Shown here: positions 39,106 through 48,359 of the stretch, in pieces | Numbering within the stretch: the first letter of the stretch is position 1 | Layout of the letters: the number at the start of each line of letters is the position of its first letter | NCBI GenBank assembly: GCA_026398875.1 | Contig: JAPLSB010000017.1 | Location: forward strand, 62,001 to 126,000 | Reading direction: 5' to 3' | From: Gammaproteobacteria bacterium | GTDB taxonomy: Bacteria; Pseudomonadota; Gammaproteobacteria; Nevskiales; Nevskiaceae | Length of the DNA: 64,000 bases | Translations under genes and position numbers: made by a program | The notes under the pieces: generated by a model | What the model was told of the DNA's origin: nothing | Database searches by the model: none | Seen by the model: the letters and a program-made list of their open reading frames with translations, nothing else

Positions 39106-39714
39106 ATGGCGATGATTCCGGCAGTCGGTCAGCAGGTTCCCCGCCGCGGCAGCGCCTTTTCCCGCGGTCTTGGCCGGGTGTTCCTGCGGCTGCTGGGCTG
39201 GCGCGTGGAAGGCGTCATCCCGGACTTGCCGAAGATGGTCTGGATCGGCGCGCCGCACACCACCAACTGGGACGGCGTGCTGAGCCTGGCGACGCTGATG
39301 GCACTCGGCATCGATGCCTCGACGATGATCAAGGACAGTGCGTTCAAGGGGCCGCTGGGCTGGCTGCTGCGCAGCCTCGGCGGCATTCCGATCAACCGCG
39401 CCAGCCCGAAGGGCGTCGTCGAGCAGAGCATTGATCAGTTCGCGTCTCGACAGCGCTTCGTGCTGCTGATCGCTCCGGAAGGCACGCGCGATGGTGCCGA
39501 CGACTGGAAGCGTGGCTACTACCGGATTGCCGAAGGTGCCGGCGTGCCGGTGCTGCCGGCCGCGATCGACTACCCGGGACGGCGCATCACCTTCGGGCCG
39601 CCGCTGACGCCGAGCGGCAGCTACGAAGCGGACTTCGAGCAGTTGCTGGACTTCTATCGGCGCCTTGGCGTGGCCCGCCATCCGCATCGGCTGTCGAAGC
39701 CGCTGCGTCGCTGA
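39106..39714 (+). CDS. 1-acylglycerol-3-phosphate acyltransferase-like protein (PlsC family)
   Basis: The 202-residue product has the acyltransferase blocks HTTNWD (51-56, the HX4D catalytic motif) and APEGTR (123-128, phosphate binding). The missing long N-terminal membrane helix suggests a peripheral rather than integral enzyme. It is shorter than PlsC and closer to small acyltransferases of glycerolipid or wax metabolism. It follows the esterase gene within 2 bp, linking it to acyl-chain turnover. Confidence 0.92.
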   Translation: MAMIPAVGQQVPRRGSAFSRGLGRVFLRLLGWRVEGVIPDLPKMVWIGAPHTTNWDGVLSLATLMALGIDASTMIKDSAFKGPLGWLLRSLGGIPINRASPKGVVEQSIDQFASRQRFVLLIAPEGTRDGADDWKRGYYRIAEGAGVPVLPAAIDYPGRRITFGPPLTPSGSYEADFEQLLDFYRRLGVARHPHRLSKPLRR

Positions 39715-39736
39715 GCCCGGGGCGCTGCAACGAAAG

Positions 39737-39769
39737 CGGCCCCGCCATCGCATCGCGATGACGGGGCCG
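39737..39769. terminator. hairpin between convergent genes
   Basis: A long stem (cggccccg/cggggccg outside, catcgc/gcgatg inside with one mismatch) lies 22 bp past the acyltransferase stop and 26 bp past the convergent stop at 39796. It could terminate both, although no T-run is present. Confidence 0.5.
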
Positions 39770-39795
39770 TGACCGAGCGGCGAAGACTTGCGGGG

Positions 39796-41100
39796 TCAGC
39801 CGCCGAGCAGGCCGCCAAGCAGCGTGAAGTTCTTGCGACAGGCATCGACCAGCGCAGCACCACCGGACGGCGCATAGGCGGTGAACGTCGCCTGATCGCA
39901 GTAGGTGATGTCCGGGGCGAACGCACCGATGGTTCTCGGCAGCGGCGCCAGCGGGCGCTCCACTGCTCGCGCGAAATCGCCAGCGAAGCCCGGCTTGGCG
40001 AGAATCTGGCGCAACACCGTCAGTCCATTGAGCTGATCGCCGAACGGCAGCCAGTTGTAGCCGAACTCGCCGCGCGCGAGGCTCGGCCGGTTTTCAGGCG
40101 TCGAGATCACGGCCGTGAACGTGCCGTCGCCCTGCAGGCGCAGATCGCGATCGGTCAGACACCCGATATTGCGCGAGGTGTTCAGATCGTTCTGGCACAG
40201 CGAGTAGTAGCGGACATCCGGGTCGGCCACGAGCAGCGGCGGCTGCACCGGCGTTTCCGGCAGGCGCGCACGGACGACGATCAGCGGGGCGTACAGCCGG
40301 CCGGTCTGGGCCCGCAGGTAATTGCTGTCGCCGTTCGGATAGAACACGCCGGCGCCGCGGCCACCGACCGGCCGGAACGCGACGCGCGCCTGGTTCTGAC
40401 CGATGCCGGCAACCGGGAAGATCCGCAGCAGATCGTTCGCCTGACGGGCCGAGGCGCAGCCGCGCTCGTCCGGTGTGTTCTTGAGGTTGAAGCGGCCTTC
40501 CGGTCCGTCGTAGAGCAGCTGCGGCAGAGGTGCACCGCCGAGTCCGTCGCTGTCGCTGTTGGGCAGATAGGTGCGGTACAGCAGTGTCTTGGTCAACACG
40601 CCGAGCGGCGCGCGGACCCCGGCGTACAGCGTGTTCGGTGCACGCTTGCTTGGATCAGCCGGCGGATCGCGGTAGACGACCTGAATCTGGTAGACCGCCG
40701 TGTAGTCATTGCTGTTCGGCAGCGCCGCCGGACTGGCCACGGGTGCCACACCGCCGACTGGCGTGATCGAGGAATCAGGCACGGAGTCGACAAAGTTGCC
40801 GGGCCGGAAGCCGTCGTAGATCTGGAACGAAAAGTAGCGCACCCGCGGGAACTTGCCGCGAATCAGGATCCGGGCGCCGTTGCCGGGATTCACCGGCAGC
40901 GAGGTCACCGTGTAGGTGGCGGTCGAATCGAGGAACCCGGTGTTGTTCGTTGTCGTGTCGGTCGTGTTGGTCCAGTCGCAACCGAATTGGACCGTCTGCA
41001 ACGCGTTGCCGCCTGGGCCCAGTTGGGCCTCGGCCGTCAGCGTGGTGACCGATAGCAGCGCAAGCAGTGCCGCTGCTCGTCGTGGCATGCCAAGATTCAT
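39796..41100 (-). CDS. secreted protein of an uncharacterised family
   Basis: The 434-residue product has a signal peptide (MPRRAAALLALLSVTTLTAEAQ, cleavage near 25). Sequence blocks such as RGKFPRVRYFSFQIYDG and VRYYSLCQND recur, in my recollection, in a group of exported proteins from actinobacteria and proteobacteria without known function. The mature protein is predicted beta-rich. The gene stands alone, with its 5' end facing the thioesterase gene, 155 bp away. Confidence 0.8.
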   Translation of the reverse strand: MNLGMPRRAAALLALLSVTTLTAEAQLGPGGNALQTVQFGCDWTNTTDTTTNNTGFLDSTATYTVTSLPVNPGNGARILIRGKFPRVRYFSFQIYDGFRPGNFVDSVPDSSITPVGGVAPVASPAALPNSNDYTAVYQIQVVYRDPPADPSKRAPNTLYAGVRAPLGVLTKTLLYRTYLPNSDSDGLGGAPLPQLLYDGPEGRFNLKNTPDERGCASARQANDLLRIFPVAGIGQNQARVAFRPVGGRGAGVFYPNGDSNYLRAQTGRLYAPLIVVRARLPETPVQPPLLVADPDVRYYSLCQNDLNTSRNIGCLTDRDLRLQGDGTFTAVISTPENRPSLARGEFGYNWLPFGDQLNGLTVLRQILAKPGFAGDFARAVERPLAPLPRTIGAFAPDITYCDQATFTAYAPSGGAALVDACRKNFTLLGGLLGG

Positions 41101-41255
41101 TCGTTCTCCCCTTCAATGGTCGCCGGCGCCAATTGGCCGGGTCTTTTGCTGCAGCCATCTGTGTGTCGGTCTTTCACACACGTGACCCTTGGTCAAGATT
41201 AGACAATTACGGCATCCGATGTCTTGGATGCGATATCTCCTCCCCCTTGTCCCCG

Positions 41256-41696
41256 ATGCCACTGGCCTTCCACTACCGACTTCGCGTCCGCTATGCCGAA
41301 TGCGATGCCCAGAAAGTGGTTTTCAACGCGCGCTACGGCGACTACATCGACCTCGCCGCGACCGAGTTCCTGCGTGCGCTCGGCTACGGCGAGGCATTGC
41401 TCGATGGTCGCCTCGACTATCAGCTGGTTCGGCAGACGGTCGAATGGCGTGCGCCGGCGCATTACGACGACGTGCTGAGCATCAGTGTCGACAGCCCGCA
41501 TCAGGGCAACACCTCGTTCACGCTCGCATTCAGGTTCCGTCGGGCCGGCGAAGACGCCGTGCTGGCCAGCGCCGAAACGGTCTACGTGCTGGTCACGCCG
41601 GCTCTGGTCAAGAAGCCGCTTCCGGACGATCTCCGTGCCAGCCTCGTGAGCGGTGCTCCCGGCATCGTCACCTGTCATGCCGGGTGGCGGCCGTGA
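41256..41696 (+). CDS. acyl-CoA thioesterase, YbgC/4HBT type
   Basis: A 146-residue hotdog thioesterase with the catalytic block RYAECDAQKVVFNARYGDY (12-30) in which Asp17 takes the place of the usual catalytic aspartate. It hydrolyses an acyl-CoA of unknown chain. The start at 41256 gives the normal length; the longer frame upstream has no family similarity. It lies 40 bp before the diguanylate cyclase gene. Confidence 0.92.
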   Translation: MPLAFHYRLRVRYAECDAQKVVFNARYGDYIDLAATEFLRALGYGEALLDGRLDYQLVRQTVEWRAPAHYDDVLSISVDSPHQGNTSFTLAFRFRRAGEDAVLASAETVYVLVTPALVKKPLPDDLRASLVSGAPGIVTCHAGWRP

Positions 41697-41736
41697 TCGT
41701 CCATCTGATCGCCGGATGCTCGCGTCGGGCCTTTCC

Positions 41737-42948
41737 ATGAGTGCGGATACCCAGCCGCCCCGGTCGCCGGACGACGACCAGCAACACAGGCTCCGGCGGC
41801 TGCGCTTTGCAACACCACTGGAGCGGCAGTTCCAGGACAGTTACGAGCGGGGCGCCCGCCCGTCTCGGGTCACGATGATGGTGATGGGCATGCTGATGAT
41901 GAGCCTGACACCGCTCTACGACACCGCCCTGCTGCACGCGCCAGCGGCCTTCCTGCCGGTGTCGCACCTGCTGCAGTTTGGCGTGCAGATCCCGACGATC
42001 GCACTGGCCCTGCTGTTCACCGTGCATCCACAACTGCTGCGCTGGTCGATACACGCGACGATCATCGCCACGACCATCGTCGCGCTCGGGCTCACGGCCC
42101 AGCATGTGATCGGCTATCAAAATCGCTTCGAGGTTCCGTACGACTTCCCGGCGATGGCGGTGGCCGCCGTGCTGATCCTCGGTCGGCTGCGCTTCCGCAC
42201 GGTGCTGCCGTGGGTATTGCTGACGATGGGCGTGGTGACAGCCGCGCAATTGCACTTCATCGGCCAGCCGGCAATCTATGACGTGATCGCGGCGTGGATG
42301 CTGACGGTGATCGCCGTGATCGCCGCCTATCTGCTCGAATACTCGGCGCGCCAGAACTGGTATCGCGGCCGACTGCTGGAGCACCTCGCCACCCGTGATG
42401 GGCTGACCGGGCTGCCGAACCGCCGTCACTTCGACGACGAGTTGCATCGGCTGGTGCGCGAAGCCGTCCGCGAACAGCGCAATGTCGCGGTCATGGTGCT
42501 CGATGTCGACCACTTCAAGGCTTACAACGACCGCTACGGCCATCCGGCCGGTGACCGCTGCCTGAGCGTCGTCGGCGACTGGCTGAGCCAGTCGATGCAG
42601 CGCCCGCATGATTTCTGCGCCCGGATCGGCGGCGAGGAATTCGCAGCGGTCTGGTATGACGCCAACCCCACGGTCGCGGTGCGGCTCGCCGAGGCGCTGC
42701 GCGAGGGCATCAATGAACGAGCGCGCGAACGCGGCATCGCCGGTGCCGAACAGGTCAACGCCTCGGGCGGCTTCGCGCAGGTCATCGCGCCGTCGCAGGC
42801 GGTGTCGGCCGATCGCATCACCGCCGACCTCGTGCAGCGCGCCGACAATGCGCTGTATTCTGCCAAGCGCGCCGGACGCGGCCGCCTGGTGTTTGCCGAT
42901 TCCGATCACTACACCGACCTCAAGACCGGCAACCGGATCGATGGCTGA
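41737..42948 (+). CDS. membrane-bound diguanylate cyclase (GGDEF)
   Basis: The 403-residue protein has an N-terminal part with about six membrane segments (45-200) and a cytoplasmic GGDEF domain. It synthesises c-di-GMP. The active-site motif reads GGEEF (298-302). The inhibitory site RxxD (RPHD, 289-292) sits five residues before it, so product inhibition is expected. DVDHFKAYND and the substrate-binding asparagine are intact, so the enzyme should be active. The membrane part is not a known sensor domain. A histidine kinase gene follows 93 bp later. Confidence 0.95.
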   Translation: MSADTQPPRSPDDDQQHRLRRLRFATPLERQFQDSYERGARPSRVTMMVMGMLMMSLTPLYDTALLHAPAAFLPVSHLLQFGVQIPTIALALLFTVHPQLLRWSIHATIIATTIVALGLTAQHVIGYQNRFEVPYDFPAMAVAAVLILGRLRFRTVLPWVLLTMGVVTAAQLHFIGQPAIYDVIAAWMLTVIAVIAAYLLEYSARQNWYRGRLLEHLATRDGLTGLPNRRHFDDELHRLVREAVREQRNVAVMVLDVDHFKAYNDRYGHPAGDRCLSVVGDWLSQSMQRPHDFCARIGGEEFAAVWYDANPTVAVRLAEALREGINERARERGIAGAEQVNASGGFAQVIAPSQAVSADRITADLVQRADNALYSAKRAGRGRLVFADSDHYTDLKTGNRIDG

Positions 42949-43041
42949 CACGCCGGTCGGCTGGCGGCTACCTGGCAGCGCCCGGGCGAGCGCGCCTGGT
43001 CCGTCGTGCGTACGCTGCCTCCCCTTCCGGAGTCTGCCGAC

Positions 43042-44997
43042 GTGAGCCGCACGATCCGATCCACGAGCCAACGCATCCGCGATCTGTCGATCGGCGCCAA
43101 GCTGGGGATGATGGTGGCAACGTTCCTGGTGTCGGCCACGGCGGCGCTGGCGATCGTGGTGCTGTCGTTCACCGTGTCGTCCGGCGTGCGTGCCTATGTC
43201 GGCGCCGAAAGCCAATGGTCGAAAGGCCAGAAAGACGCCGTCTACGCCATCACCCGCTATCTGCACACCGGCGACCGGCAGGCGCTCGCAGCATTCTCGT
43301 CGGCAATCGCGATACCTCTGGGCGACCGTCGCGCGCGGCTGGAAATGCTCAAGCCGGAATACGATCAGATGGTGGTCTATCAGGGCTTCCTCGCCGGCGG
43401 CGTGCAGGCGGCCGACATCCCGGAAATGATCTTCCTGTTCCGCAATCTCCGACAGCTCGACTTCCTCGCCCGGGCAGTCAACATCTGGGCGGCGGCGGAC
43501 GCCTGTGTGCAGGAGCTGCTAAGGGTCTCTGAACAGATCGCCCGTGCCGACAGCGCCGGCATGCTCGATGCAACGCTCCGTCGCCAGTTCCTGACCCGGA
43601 TCGATGGCATCAACCGGCGCGTCACGCCACTCGAACATGCGTTCTCGACCGTGATGGCCGAAGGCTCGCGACACCTTCAGTGGCTGCTGATGGCCATCAT
43701 CATTGGCGCGGCCGGCGTGATGCTGACCCTGTCCCTGAGCGTGGCCTGGCTGGTGAGCCGCGATCTGCGCAGCAGCATCGACAGCCTGCGCGAAGGCACC
43801 AAGCGCGTGGCCCGAGGCGATTTGAGCACCCGGATCGAAGTGCGTTCCGCCGACGAACTGGGCGTGCTGGCAGCCGATCTGAACGAGATGGTGGCCCGCC
43901 GGCGCGAAGCCGAAGTAGCGCTGAAGGCGGCCACCGAATTCCGCGAGAAGATCATGGAGAACGCGACCAACGCGATCTACTCGATGGATTGCGATGGCCG
44001 CTTCATGACCGCCAACCGACGCACCTGCGAAATCACCGGCTACACGCTCGACGAGTTGCTCGGCATGCGCTGGTTCGCACTGATCTCCGAGCGCGCGCAG
44101 CTTGACCTGCTAATGCCGAAGTTTCGCGACACGCTGGAAGGTGGCCGTCCGATCACCGACCACGTGGTGTCGATCACCCGCAAGGACGGTCGCGTGGTGA
44201 CGATCCAGTTCTCGACGGCCGCCTTGAGCCGCGACGGGCAGATCTTCGCCGTCGTCGGCGCGGCCGAGGACATCACCGCCCGCAAGCGCGACGAAGCCGA
44301 ACTGAAGGCCCGCGCCGACGAACTGGTGCGCTCGAATCAGGAGCTGGAACAGTTCGCCTACGTCGCTTCGCACGATCTGCAGGAGCCGCTGCGCACCGTC
44401 TCCGGCTTCGCGCAGCTGCTGCAGCGGCGCTACGAAGGCAAGCTCGGCGCTGATGCCGACGAGTACATCGGCTACGTCACTGCCGGCGTGCAGCGAATGA
44501 AGAGCCTGATCGAGGACCTGCTGGCCTATTCACGAGTGTCGCGCGGCAGTGAACCCGCCCAGCCGGTGGCACTGAACCAGGTCGTCGATACCGCGCTGGC
44601 CAACCTGCAGGGCGCGATCACGGCGGCATCAGCAGTGATCCGGGTCGGCGAATTGCCGACCGTGCCCGGCAATGACCGGCAGCTGGTGCAGCTGTTCCAG
44701 AATCTGATCGGCAATGCAGTGAAGTTCCGCACTGAAGAAACGCCGCGCATCGAGATCGGTGCCCGGCCTTCAGGCAATGGCTGGATCATCAGCGTGCGCG
44801 ACAACGGCATCGGCATCGATGCCAAGCACGCCGATCAGGTGTTCGTGCTGTTCCAGCGGCTGAACGCCCGCGACAAGTACCCGGGCAACGGCATCGGCCT
44901 GACCATCTGCAAGAAGATCGTCGACCTGCACCGAGGCCGGATCAGCGTCGAACCCGGCGTGCCGGGAACAGTATTCAAGATCGAACTGCCGGCCTGA
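43042..44997 (+). CDS. PAS-containing sensor histidine kinase
   Basis: From GTG 43042 (preceded by ccggagtc) the product is 651 residues. TM1 is about 22-44, with a roughly 170-residue periplasmic sensor, TM2 at about 214-239, HAMP at 240-288, PAS at about 298-418 (NAIYSMDCDGRFMTANRR), HisKA with His444 (YVASHDLQEPLRT) and a HATPase with NLIGNAVKF, DNGIGID and GNGIGLTIC. The HisKA/HATPase resembles the phytochrome-type kinases. No response regulator gene is adjacent, so it is an orphan here. The upstream diguanylate cyclase is a plausible partner but lacks a receiver domain. A GTG at 43006 is an alternative start. Confidence 0.93.
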   Translation: MSRTIRSTSQRIRDLSIGAKLGMMVATFLVSATAALAIVVLSFTVSSGVRAYVGAESQWSKGQKDAVYAITRYLHTGDRQALAAFSSAIAIPLGDRRARLEMLKPEYDQMVVYQGFLAGGVQAADIPEMIFLFRNLRQLDFLARAVNIWAAADACVQELLRVSEQIARADSAGMLDATLRRQFLTRIDGINRRVTPLEHAFSTVMAEGSRHLQWLLMAIIIGAAGVMLTLSLSVAWLVSRDLRSSIDSLREGTKRVARGDLSTRIEVRSADELGVLAADLNEMVARRREAEVALKAATEFREKIMENATNAIYSMDCDGRFMTANRRTCEITGYTLDELLGMRWFALISERAQLDLLMPKFRDTLEGGRPITDHVVSITRKDGRVVTIQFSTAALSRDGQIFAVVGAAEDITARKRDEAELKARADELVRSNQELEQFAYVASHDLQEPLRTVSGFAQLLQRRYEGKLGADADEYIGYVTAGVQRMKSLIEDLLAYSRVSRGSEPAQPVALNQVVDTALANLQGAITAASAVIRVGELPTVPGNDRQLVQLFQNLIGNAVKFRTEETPRIEIGARPSGNGWIISVRDNGIGIDAKHADQVFVLFQRLNARDKYPGNGIGLTICKKIVDLHRGRISVEPGVPGTVFKIELPA

Positions 44998-45016
44998 CCG
45001 CGACGCGCGGAATCGA

Positions 45017-45664
45017 TCAGGCGGCGTCGGGAATTTCGGGTTCGGCAGGCGGTGGTGGATCGCCTGCGTCGTTCGCTTCCTCGTCGACACCCTCGCGGCA
45101 TTCGCGGACCTGGTCCGCCTCCAGCACCGCGTAGGGCTGAAATGCCGGCACCGCCGCCGCAGCCGCCTGCTGCGCCGCGAGCACCGTTTCCATCCGCGTG
45201 CAGAGATCGCGCAGGCTGGCGACGAGCGTCTGGGCGCCTTCGCCAGCACGTTCGCCGACCTGATCCATGCGCTTTTCGTCGAAGAAGCCGCTGACCACGT
45301 CCTTCAGCACGTCGACGCCGAACGCCGCACCGGTACGGCCGATCGCGATGGCATGCGTCTTCATCGCCACGGCCGCCGCGTCATAGGCCTTCAGTGCCGC
45401 CTGTCCGGCGGCATCGGTGTCGATCACCGCATTGCCGATCGTCAGGCTGCCGTCCGGGCCGATGACCGCCTTGGCGCGGGTACCGCCGGCCTCGATCACC
45501 ACCTTGTCGCCGTCCATCCCGATGGCACCGTCGCCGCGATCGAAAACGCCGCCGCCAGCATCGCCATCGCGCATGTCGACCGTGACCTGCGCCGCATCGT
45601 CGGAATCGCAGGCGGGCAGCAGCGCGGCCGACAGCGCCAGCAAGACGCACGAGAGGATCTTCAT
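45017..45664 (-). CDS. lipoprotein resembling DUF2884/YggN
   Basis: The 215-residue product has a lipobox (LLPAC, cysteine at 19). The mature part has a beta-rich region with repeated short Asp/Gly turns (FDRGDGAIGMDGDKVVIEAGG), a helix-rich part and an acidic, Pro-rich tail. This resembles the DUF2884/YggN periplasmic family, judged by eye. The start at 45664 puts the signal peptide first. Divergent from the GST gene. Confidence 0.7.
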   Translation of the reverse strand: MKILSCVLLALSAALLPACDSDDAAQVTVDMRDGDAGGGVFDRGDGAIGMDGDKVVIEAGGTRAKAVIGPDGSLTIGNAVIDTDAAGQAALKAYDAAAVAMKTHAIAIGRTGAAFGVDVLKDVVSGFFDEKRMDQVGERAGEGAQTLVASLRDLCTRMETVLAAQQAAAAAVPAFQPYAVLEADQVRECREGVDEEANDAGDPPPPAEPEIPDAA

Positions 45665-45797
45665 CGAGTGGAACTCCTGGTTGGCAAAGGTCGCGCGGCG
45701 CTCACCGGCTCCGCGCACGGTCTTCAGATGCGAGCCCGGCTGCATCCGGATGCAGTGGCGGCTACGCTCACGGCTCTTTTCACCTCGACCGGCAGCC

Positions 45798-46469
45798 ATG
45801 ATCATCGTTCATCATCTGGAAAACTCGCGCTCGCAGCGCATCCTGTGGCTGCTTGAGGAGCTCGGCGCGGCCTATCAGGTGCAGCGCTATGCGCGAGACC
45901 GCAAGACCATGCTGGCTCCGCCGGAACTGAAGGCCGTGCATCCGCTCGGCAAGTCCCCGGTGATCAGCGACGCCGGCGTGGTGATCGCCGAAACCGGCGC
46001 GATCATCGAGCACCTCGTCGAGCGCCACGGCAATGGACGGCTGATGCCGCCTCCGGGCAGCGAGGAACATCGCCGCTACCGCTACTGGCTGCATTACGCG
46101 GAAGGTTCGCTGATGCCGCTGCTGGTGATGAAGCTGATCTTCTCGAAGACCACGGTCGCCCCGACTCCGTGGCTGATCCGGCCGATCGCGAAGGCCATCG
46201 CCAACGGCGTCGGTCAGTGGTATCTCGACCCGAACCTGAAGCTGCACCTCGGCGTGATCGAGCAGGAACTCGCCGCCACCGGCTGGTTCGCCGGTGCCGA
46301 ACTGAGCGCTGCCGACGTGATCATGAGCTTCCCGCTGGAAGCCGCTGTTGCCCGAGGCGGCGCGGCGAAAGGCTATCCGAACATCGCCGCTTTCCTGGCC
46401 CGCATCCAGGCACGGCCCGCGTGGACGACCGCGCTGGCCAAGGGTGGTCCGTACCAGCTGATGCGCTGA
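45798..46469 (+). CDS. glutathione S-transferase
   Basis: The 223-residue protein has a thioredoxin-like N-terminal half (MIIVHHLENSRSQRILWLLEELG; Ser10/Ser12 near the GSH site; AETGAIIEHLVERH with the conserved SNAIL-like TGAI) and a helical C-terminal half. It conjugates or reduces substrates with glutathione; the class is not decided. The start at 45798 follows the conserved length. It is 19 bp upstream of the dienelactone hydrolase gene, on the same strand. Confidence 0.9.
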   Translation: MIIVHHLENSRSQRILWLLEELGAAYQVQRYARDRKTMLAPPELKAVHPLGKSPVISDAGVVIAETGAIIEHLVERHGNGRLMPPPGSEEHRRYRYWLHYAEGSLMPLLVMKLIFSKTTVAPTPWLIRPIAKAIANGVGQWYLDPNLKLHLGVIEQELAATGWFAGAELSAADVIMSFPLEAAVARGGAAKGYPNIAAFLARIQARPAWTTALAKGGPYQLMR

Positions 46470-46488
46470 CGCGCTGATCGAGCACCCG

Positions 46489-47289
46489 ATGACCGCCATG
46501 ACCGCTGAAACCGTGATTCCCGGCTTCGTCTGTTCCGAGCACCAGCATCTTGGTGCGACGCGCACAGTATTCCGCCGCGGCCACGGCCCGGCGGTGATCG
46601 TGATGAGCGAGATTCCCGGCATCACGCCGCAGGTCGCCGCCTTCGCAACGCGGGTCGCCGATGCTGGCTTCAGCGTCTGGATGCCCCAGCTGTTCGGCAC
46701 GCCGCTGCGGCCGATCTCGATCAGCTACCTGGGTGCGTCGCTGGCGCGGGTCTGCATCTCGCGCGAGTTCCGCGTGCTGGCGTCGAACCAGTCGAGCCCG
46801 ATCGTCGACTGGCTACGTGCACTGGCGCGCGAAGCGCATGCCGAATGCGGCGGGCCCGGTGTCGGTGCTATCGGCATGTGTCTGACCGGCAACTTCGGGC
46901 TGGCGATGATGCTCGACGCGCCAGTGATCGCGCCGGTGCTGTCGCAGCCATCGCTGCCCGGCGCGATTCCCGGCAAGCGCGATGCGCTGCATGTGTCGCC
47001 GGCCGAACTGGCGGCGGCGCACGACAAGATCGAGCGCCACGGCGCGCGCATTCTGGGTCTGCGTTTCGAAGGGGACTACATGTGTCCCGGCAGCCGCTTC
47101 GAACGTCTACACCATGAGTTCGGCAGCGCTTTCGAAGGTATCGAGATCGCCGATCGCCACGCCAATCCGGACGGCTTCGGCAGCGCGCACAGCGTGCTGA
47201 CCACGCATCTGATCGATGCCGCTGGCGAGCCGACGCGGGCGGCGCTGGACCGGACGCTGTCCTTTCTGCGCGAACAGCTGCAGCGATGA
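46489..47289 (+). CDS. dienelactone hydrolase family protein
   Basis: The 266-residue alpha/beta hydrolase has GMCLTG (129-134) with a cysteine nucleophile (Cys131) as in dienelactone hydrolases, together with an acid in FEGDYMCPG and a histidine in GFGSAHSV. Family members open lactones in aromatic degradation or act as thiol-dependent esterases. No ring-cleavage genes are nearby, so a role in catechol breakdown is not supported. It overlaps the next gene by 4 bp. Confidence 0.88.
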   Translation: MTAMTAETVIPGFVCSEHQHLGATRTVFRRGHGPAVIVMSEIPGITPQVAAFATRVADAGFSVWMPQLFGTPLRPISISYLGASLARVCISREFRVLASNQSSPIVDWLRALAREAHAECGGPGVGAIGMCLTGNFGLAMMLDAPVIAPVLSQPSLPGAIPGKRDALHVSPAELAAAHDKIERHGARILGLRFEGDYMCPGSRFERLHHEFGSAFEGIEIADRHANPDGFGSAHSVLTTHLIDAAGEPTRAALDRTLSFLREQLQR

Positions 47290-47780
47290 GCCGCGCACAT
47301 GTCCGCGAAGTCGATGGCGACGCGCCGGAGGATGTGCCGGAACTGCCACTGAGTCCGCATCCGAACTACGTCACCGCGCGCGGGCTGGCCCAGCTGCAGG
47401 CGCGTCGCGAAACCTGCGAGGCCGCAATCGCCGCGCTGCCACAGGACGCCGCTGATCACCGTCAGCGCCGTGCGGCACTGGACCGCGAACTGCGTTGGCT
47501 GCAGGCGCGGATCGCCACGGCCCGGCCGGTCGGCGGCAGCCGGAATCCCCAACGGATCGCCTTCGGTGCCGAGGTCGTCGTGGTCGATGCCGACGGCCGC
47601 GAGTTCCGCTACCGGATCGTCGGCGAGGATGAGGCCGAGCCGGACGCCGGCCGGATCAGCTGGACCTCGCCGCTGGCCCGTGCGCTGATCGGCCAGCAGG
47701 TCGGCGATATCGCGATCTGGCCGCGGCCGGCCGGCGATGGCGAGGTCGAGATCCTGTCGATCACCTACCCGATCGACTGA
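47286..47780 (+). CDS. GreA/GreB-family transcription elongation factor-like protein
   Basis: The 164-residue protein has a short N-terminal coiled-coil (about 28-77) and a C-terminal FKBP-like Gre domain (IAFGAEVVVVDADGREF, then ISWTSPLARALIGQQVGD). Gre factors enter the RNA polymerase secondary channel and stimulate cleavage of backtracked RNA. The coiled-coil is short and no acidic tip DxE pattern is obvious, so it may be an anti-pausing or inhibitory paralogue (Gfh-like). Its ATG overlaps the hydrolase stop by 4 bp (ATGA), an unusual pairing. Confidence 0.85.
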   Translation: MSRAHVREVDGDAPEDVPELPLSPHPNYVTARGLAQLQARRETCEAAIAALPQDAADHRQRRAALDRELRWLQARIATARPVGGSRNPQRIAFGAEVVVVDADGREFRYRIVGEDEAEPDAGRISWTSPLARALIGQQVGDIAIWPRPAGDGEVEILSITYPID

Positions 47781-47797
47781 ATCATCGAGCAAAACGA

Positions 47798-47824
47798 GAA
47801 ACGCCCGCGCAAGGCGGGCGTTTC
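47798..47824. terminator. bidirectional terminator between the Gre-like gene and grxD
   Basis: A perfect 11-bp stem (gaaacgcccgc/gcgggcgtttc, arms 47798-47808 and 47814-47824) with a 5-base loop is flanked by A-rich sequence on the left and T-rich on the right, so it can serve both convergent genes. Confidence 0.85.
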
Positions 47825-47845
47825 TTCGAAGCCAGCGGCGCGACG

Positions 47846-48166
47846 TCAGACGGCGACGGTCGCTTCCTTCAGCATCTTCTGCAGTTCGCCGGACTGATAG
47901 AGATCCAGCGTGATGTCGCAGCCACCGACGAGTTCGCCTTTGACGTACAGCTGCGGGAAGGTCGGCCAGTTGGCGAACTTCGGAAGTGCGCGGTACACCT
48001 CCTCGTCCTCGTAGATGTTCACGTAGGCGTACTCGGCGCCACAGGCATTCAGCGCCTTGACGACGCGCGACGAGAACCCGCACTGCGGGAAATCGGGCGT
48101 GCCCTTCATGTAGACGATGATCGGGTTCTGGGTGACCTGCTGCTTGATTCTTTCGAGTGCGTCCAT
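47846..48166 (-). CDS. grxD: monothiol glutaredoxin Grx4
   Basis: The 106-residue product has the monothiol active site CGFS (Cys29-Ser32), the WPTFPQLYVKGELVGGCDI block and the family length. Such glutaredoxins bind a glutathione-ligated [2Fe-2S] cluster and deliver it in Fe-S biogenesis. It is divergent from sodB, with a 193-bp shared region that contains a minus-strand -10-like taaaat at 48204-48209. Confidence 0.97.
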   Translation of the reverse strand: MDALERIKQQVTQNPIIVYMKGTPDFPQCGFSSRVVKALNACGAEYAYVNIYEDEEVYRALPKFANWPTFPQLYVKGELVGGCDITLDLYQSGELQKMLKEATVAV

Positions 48167-48359
48167 TGACTTGTCCCGTGATCGATACTGCGGCGGATGA
48201 CGGATTTTACCATCCGGGCGGATCGGCTACATTCAAGCCGTCCGGCCGGCACCGGAGCGATGCTAAAATCGCGCCATCGGACGTGACGCCTCCTGCCGGC
48301 CGGGATCGGCCGCACGGGCCGAAGCCGACTTTTTCGCCTATCGACTCAAGAGAGACCCC

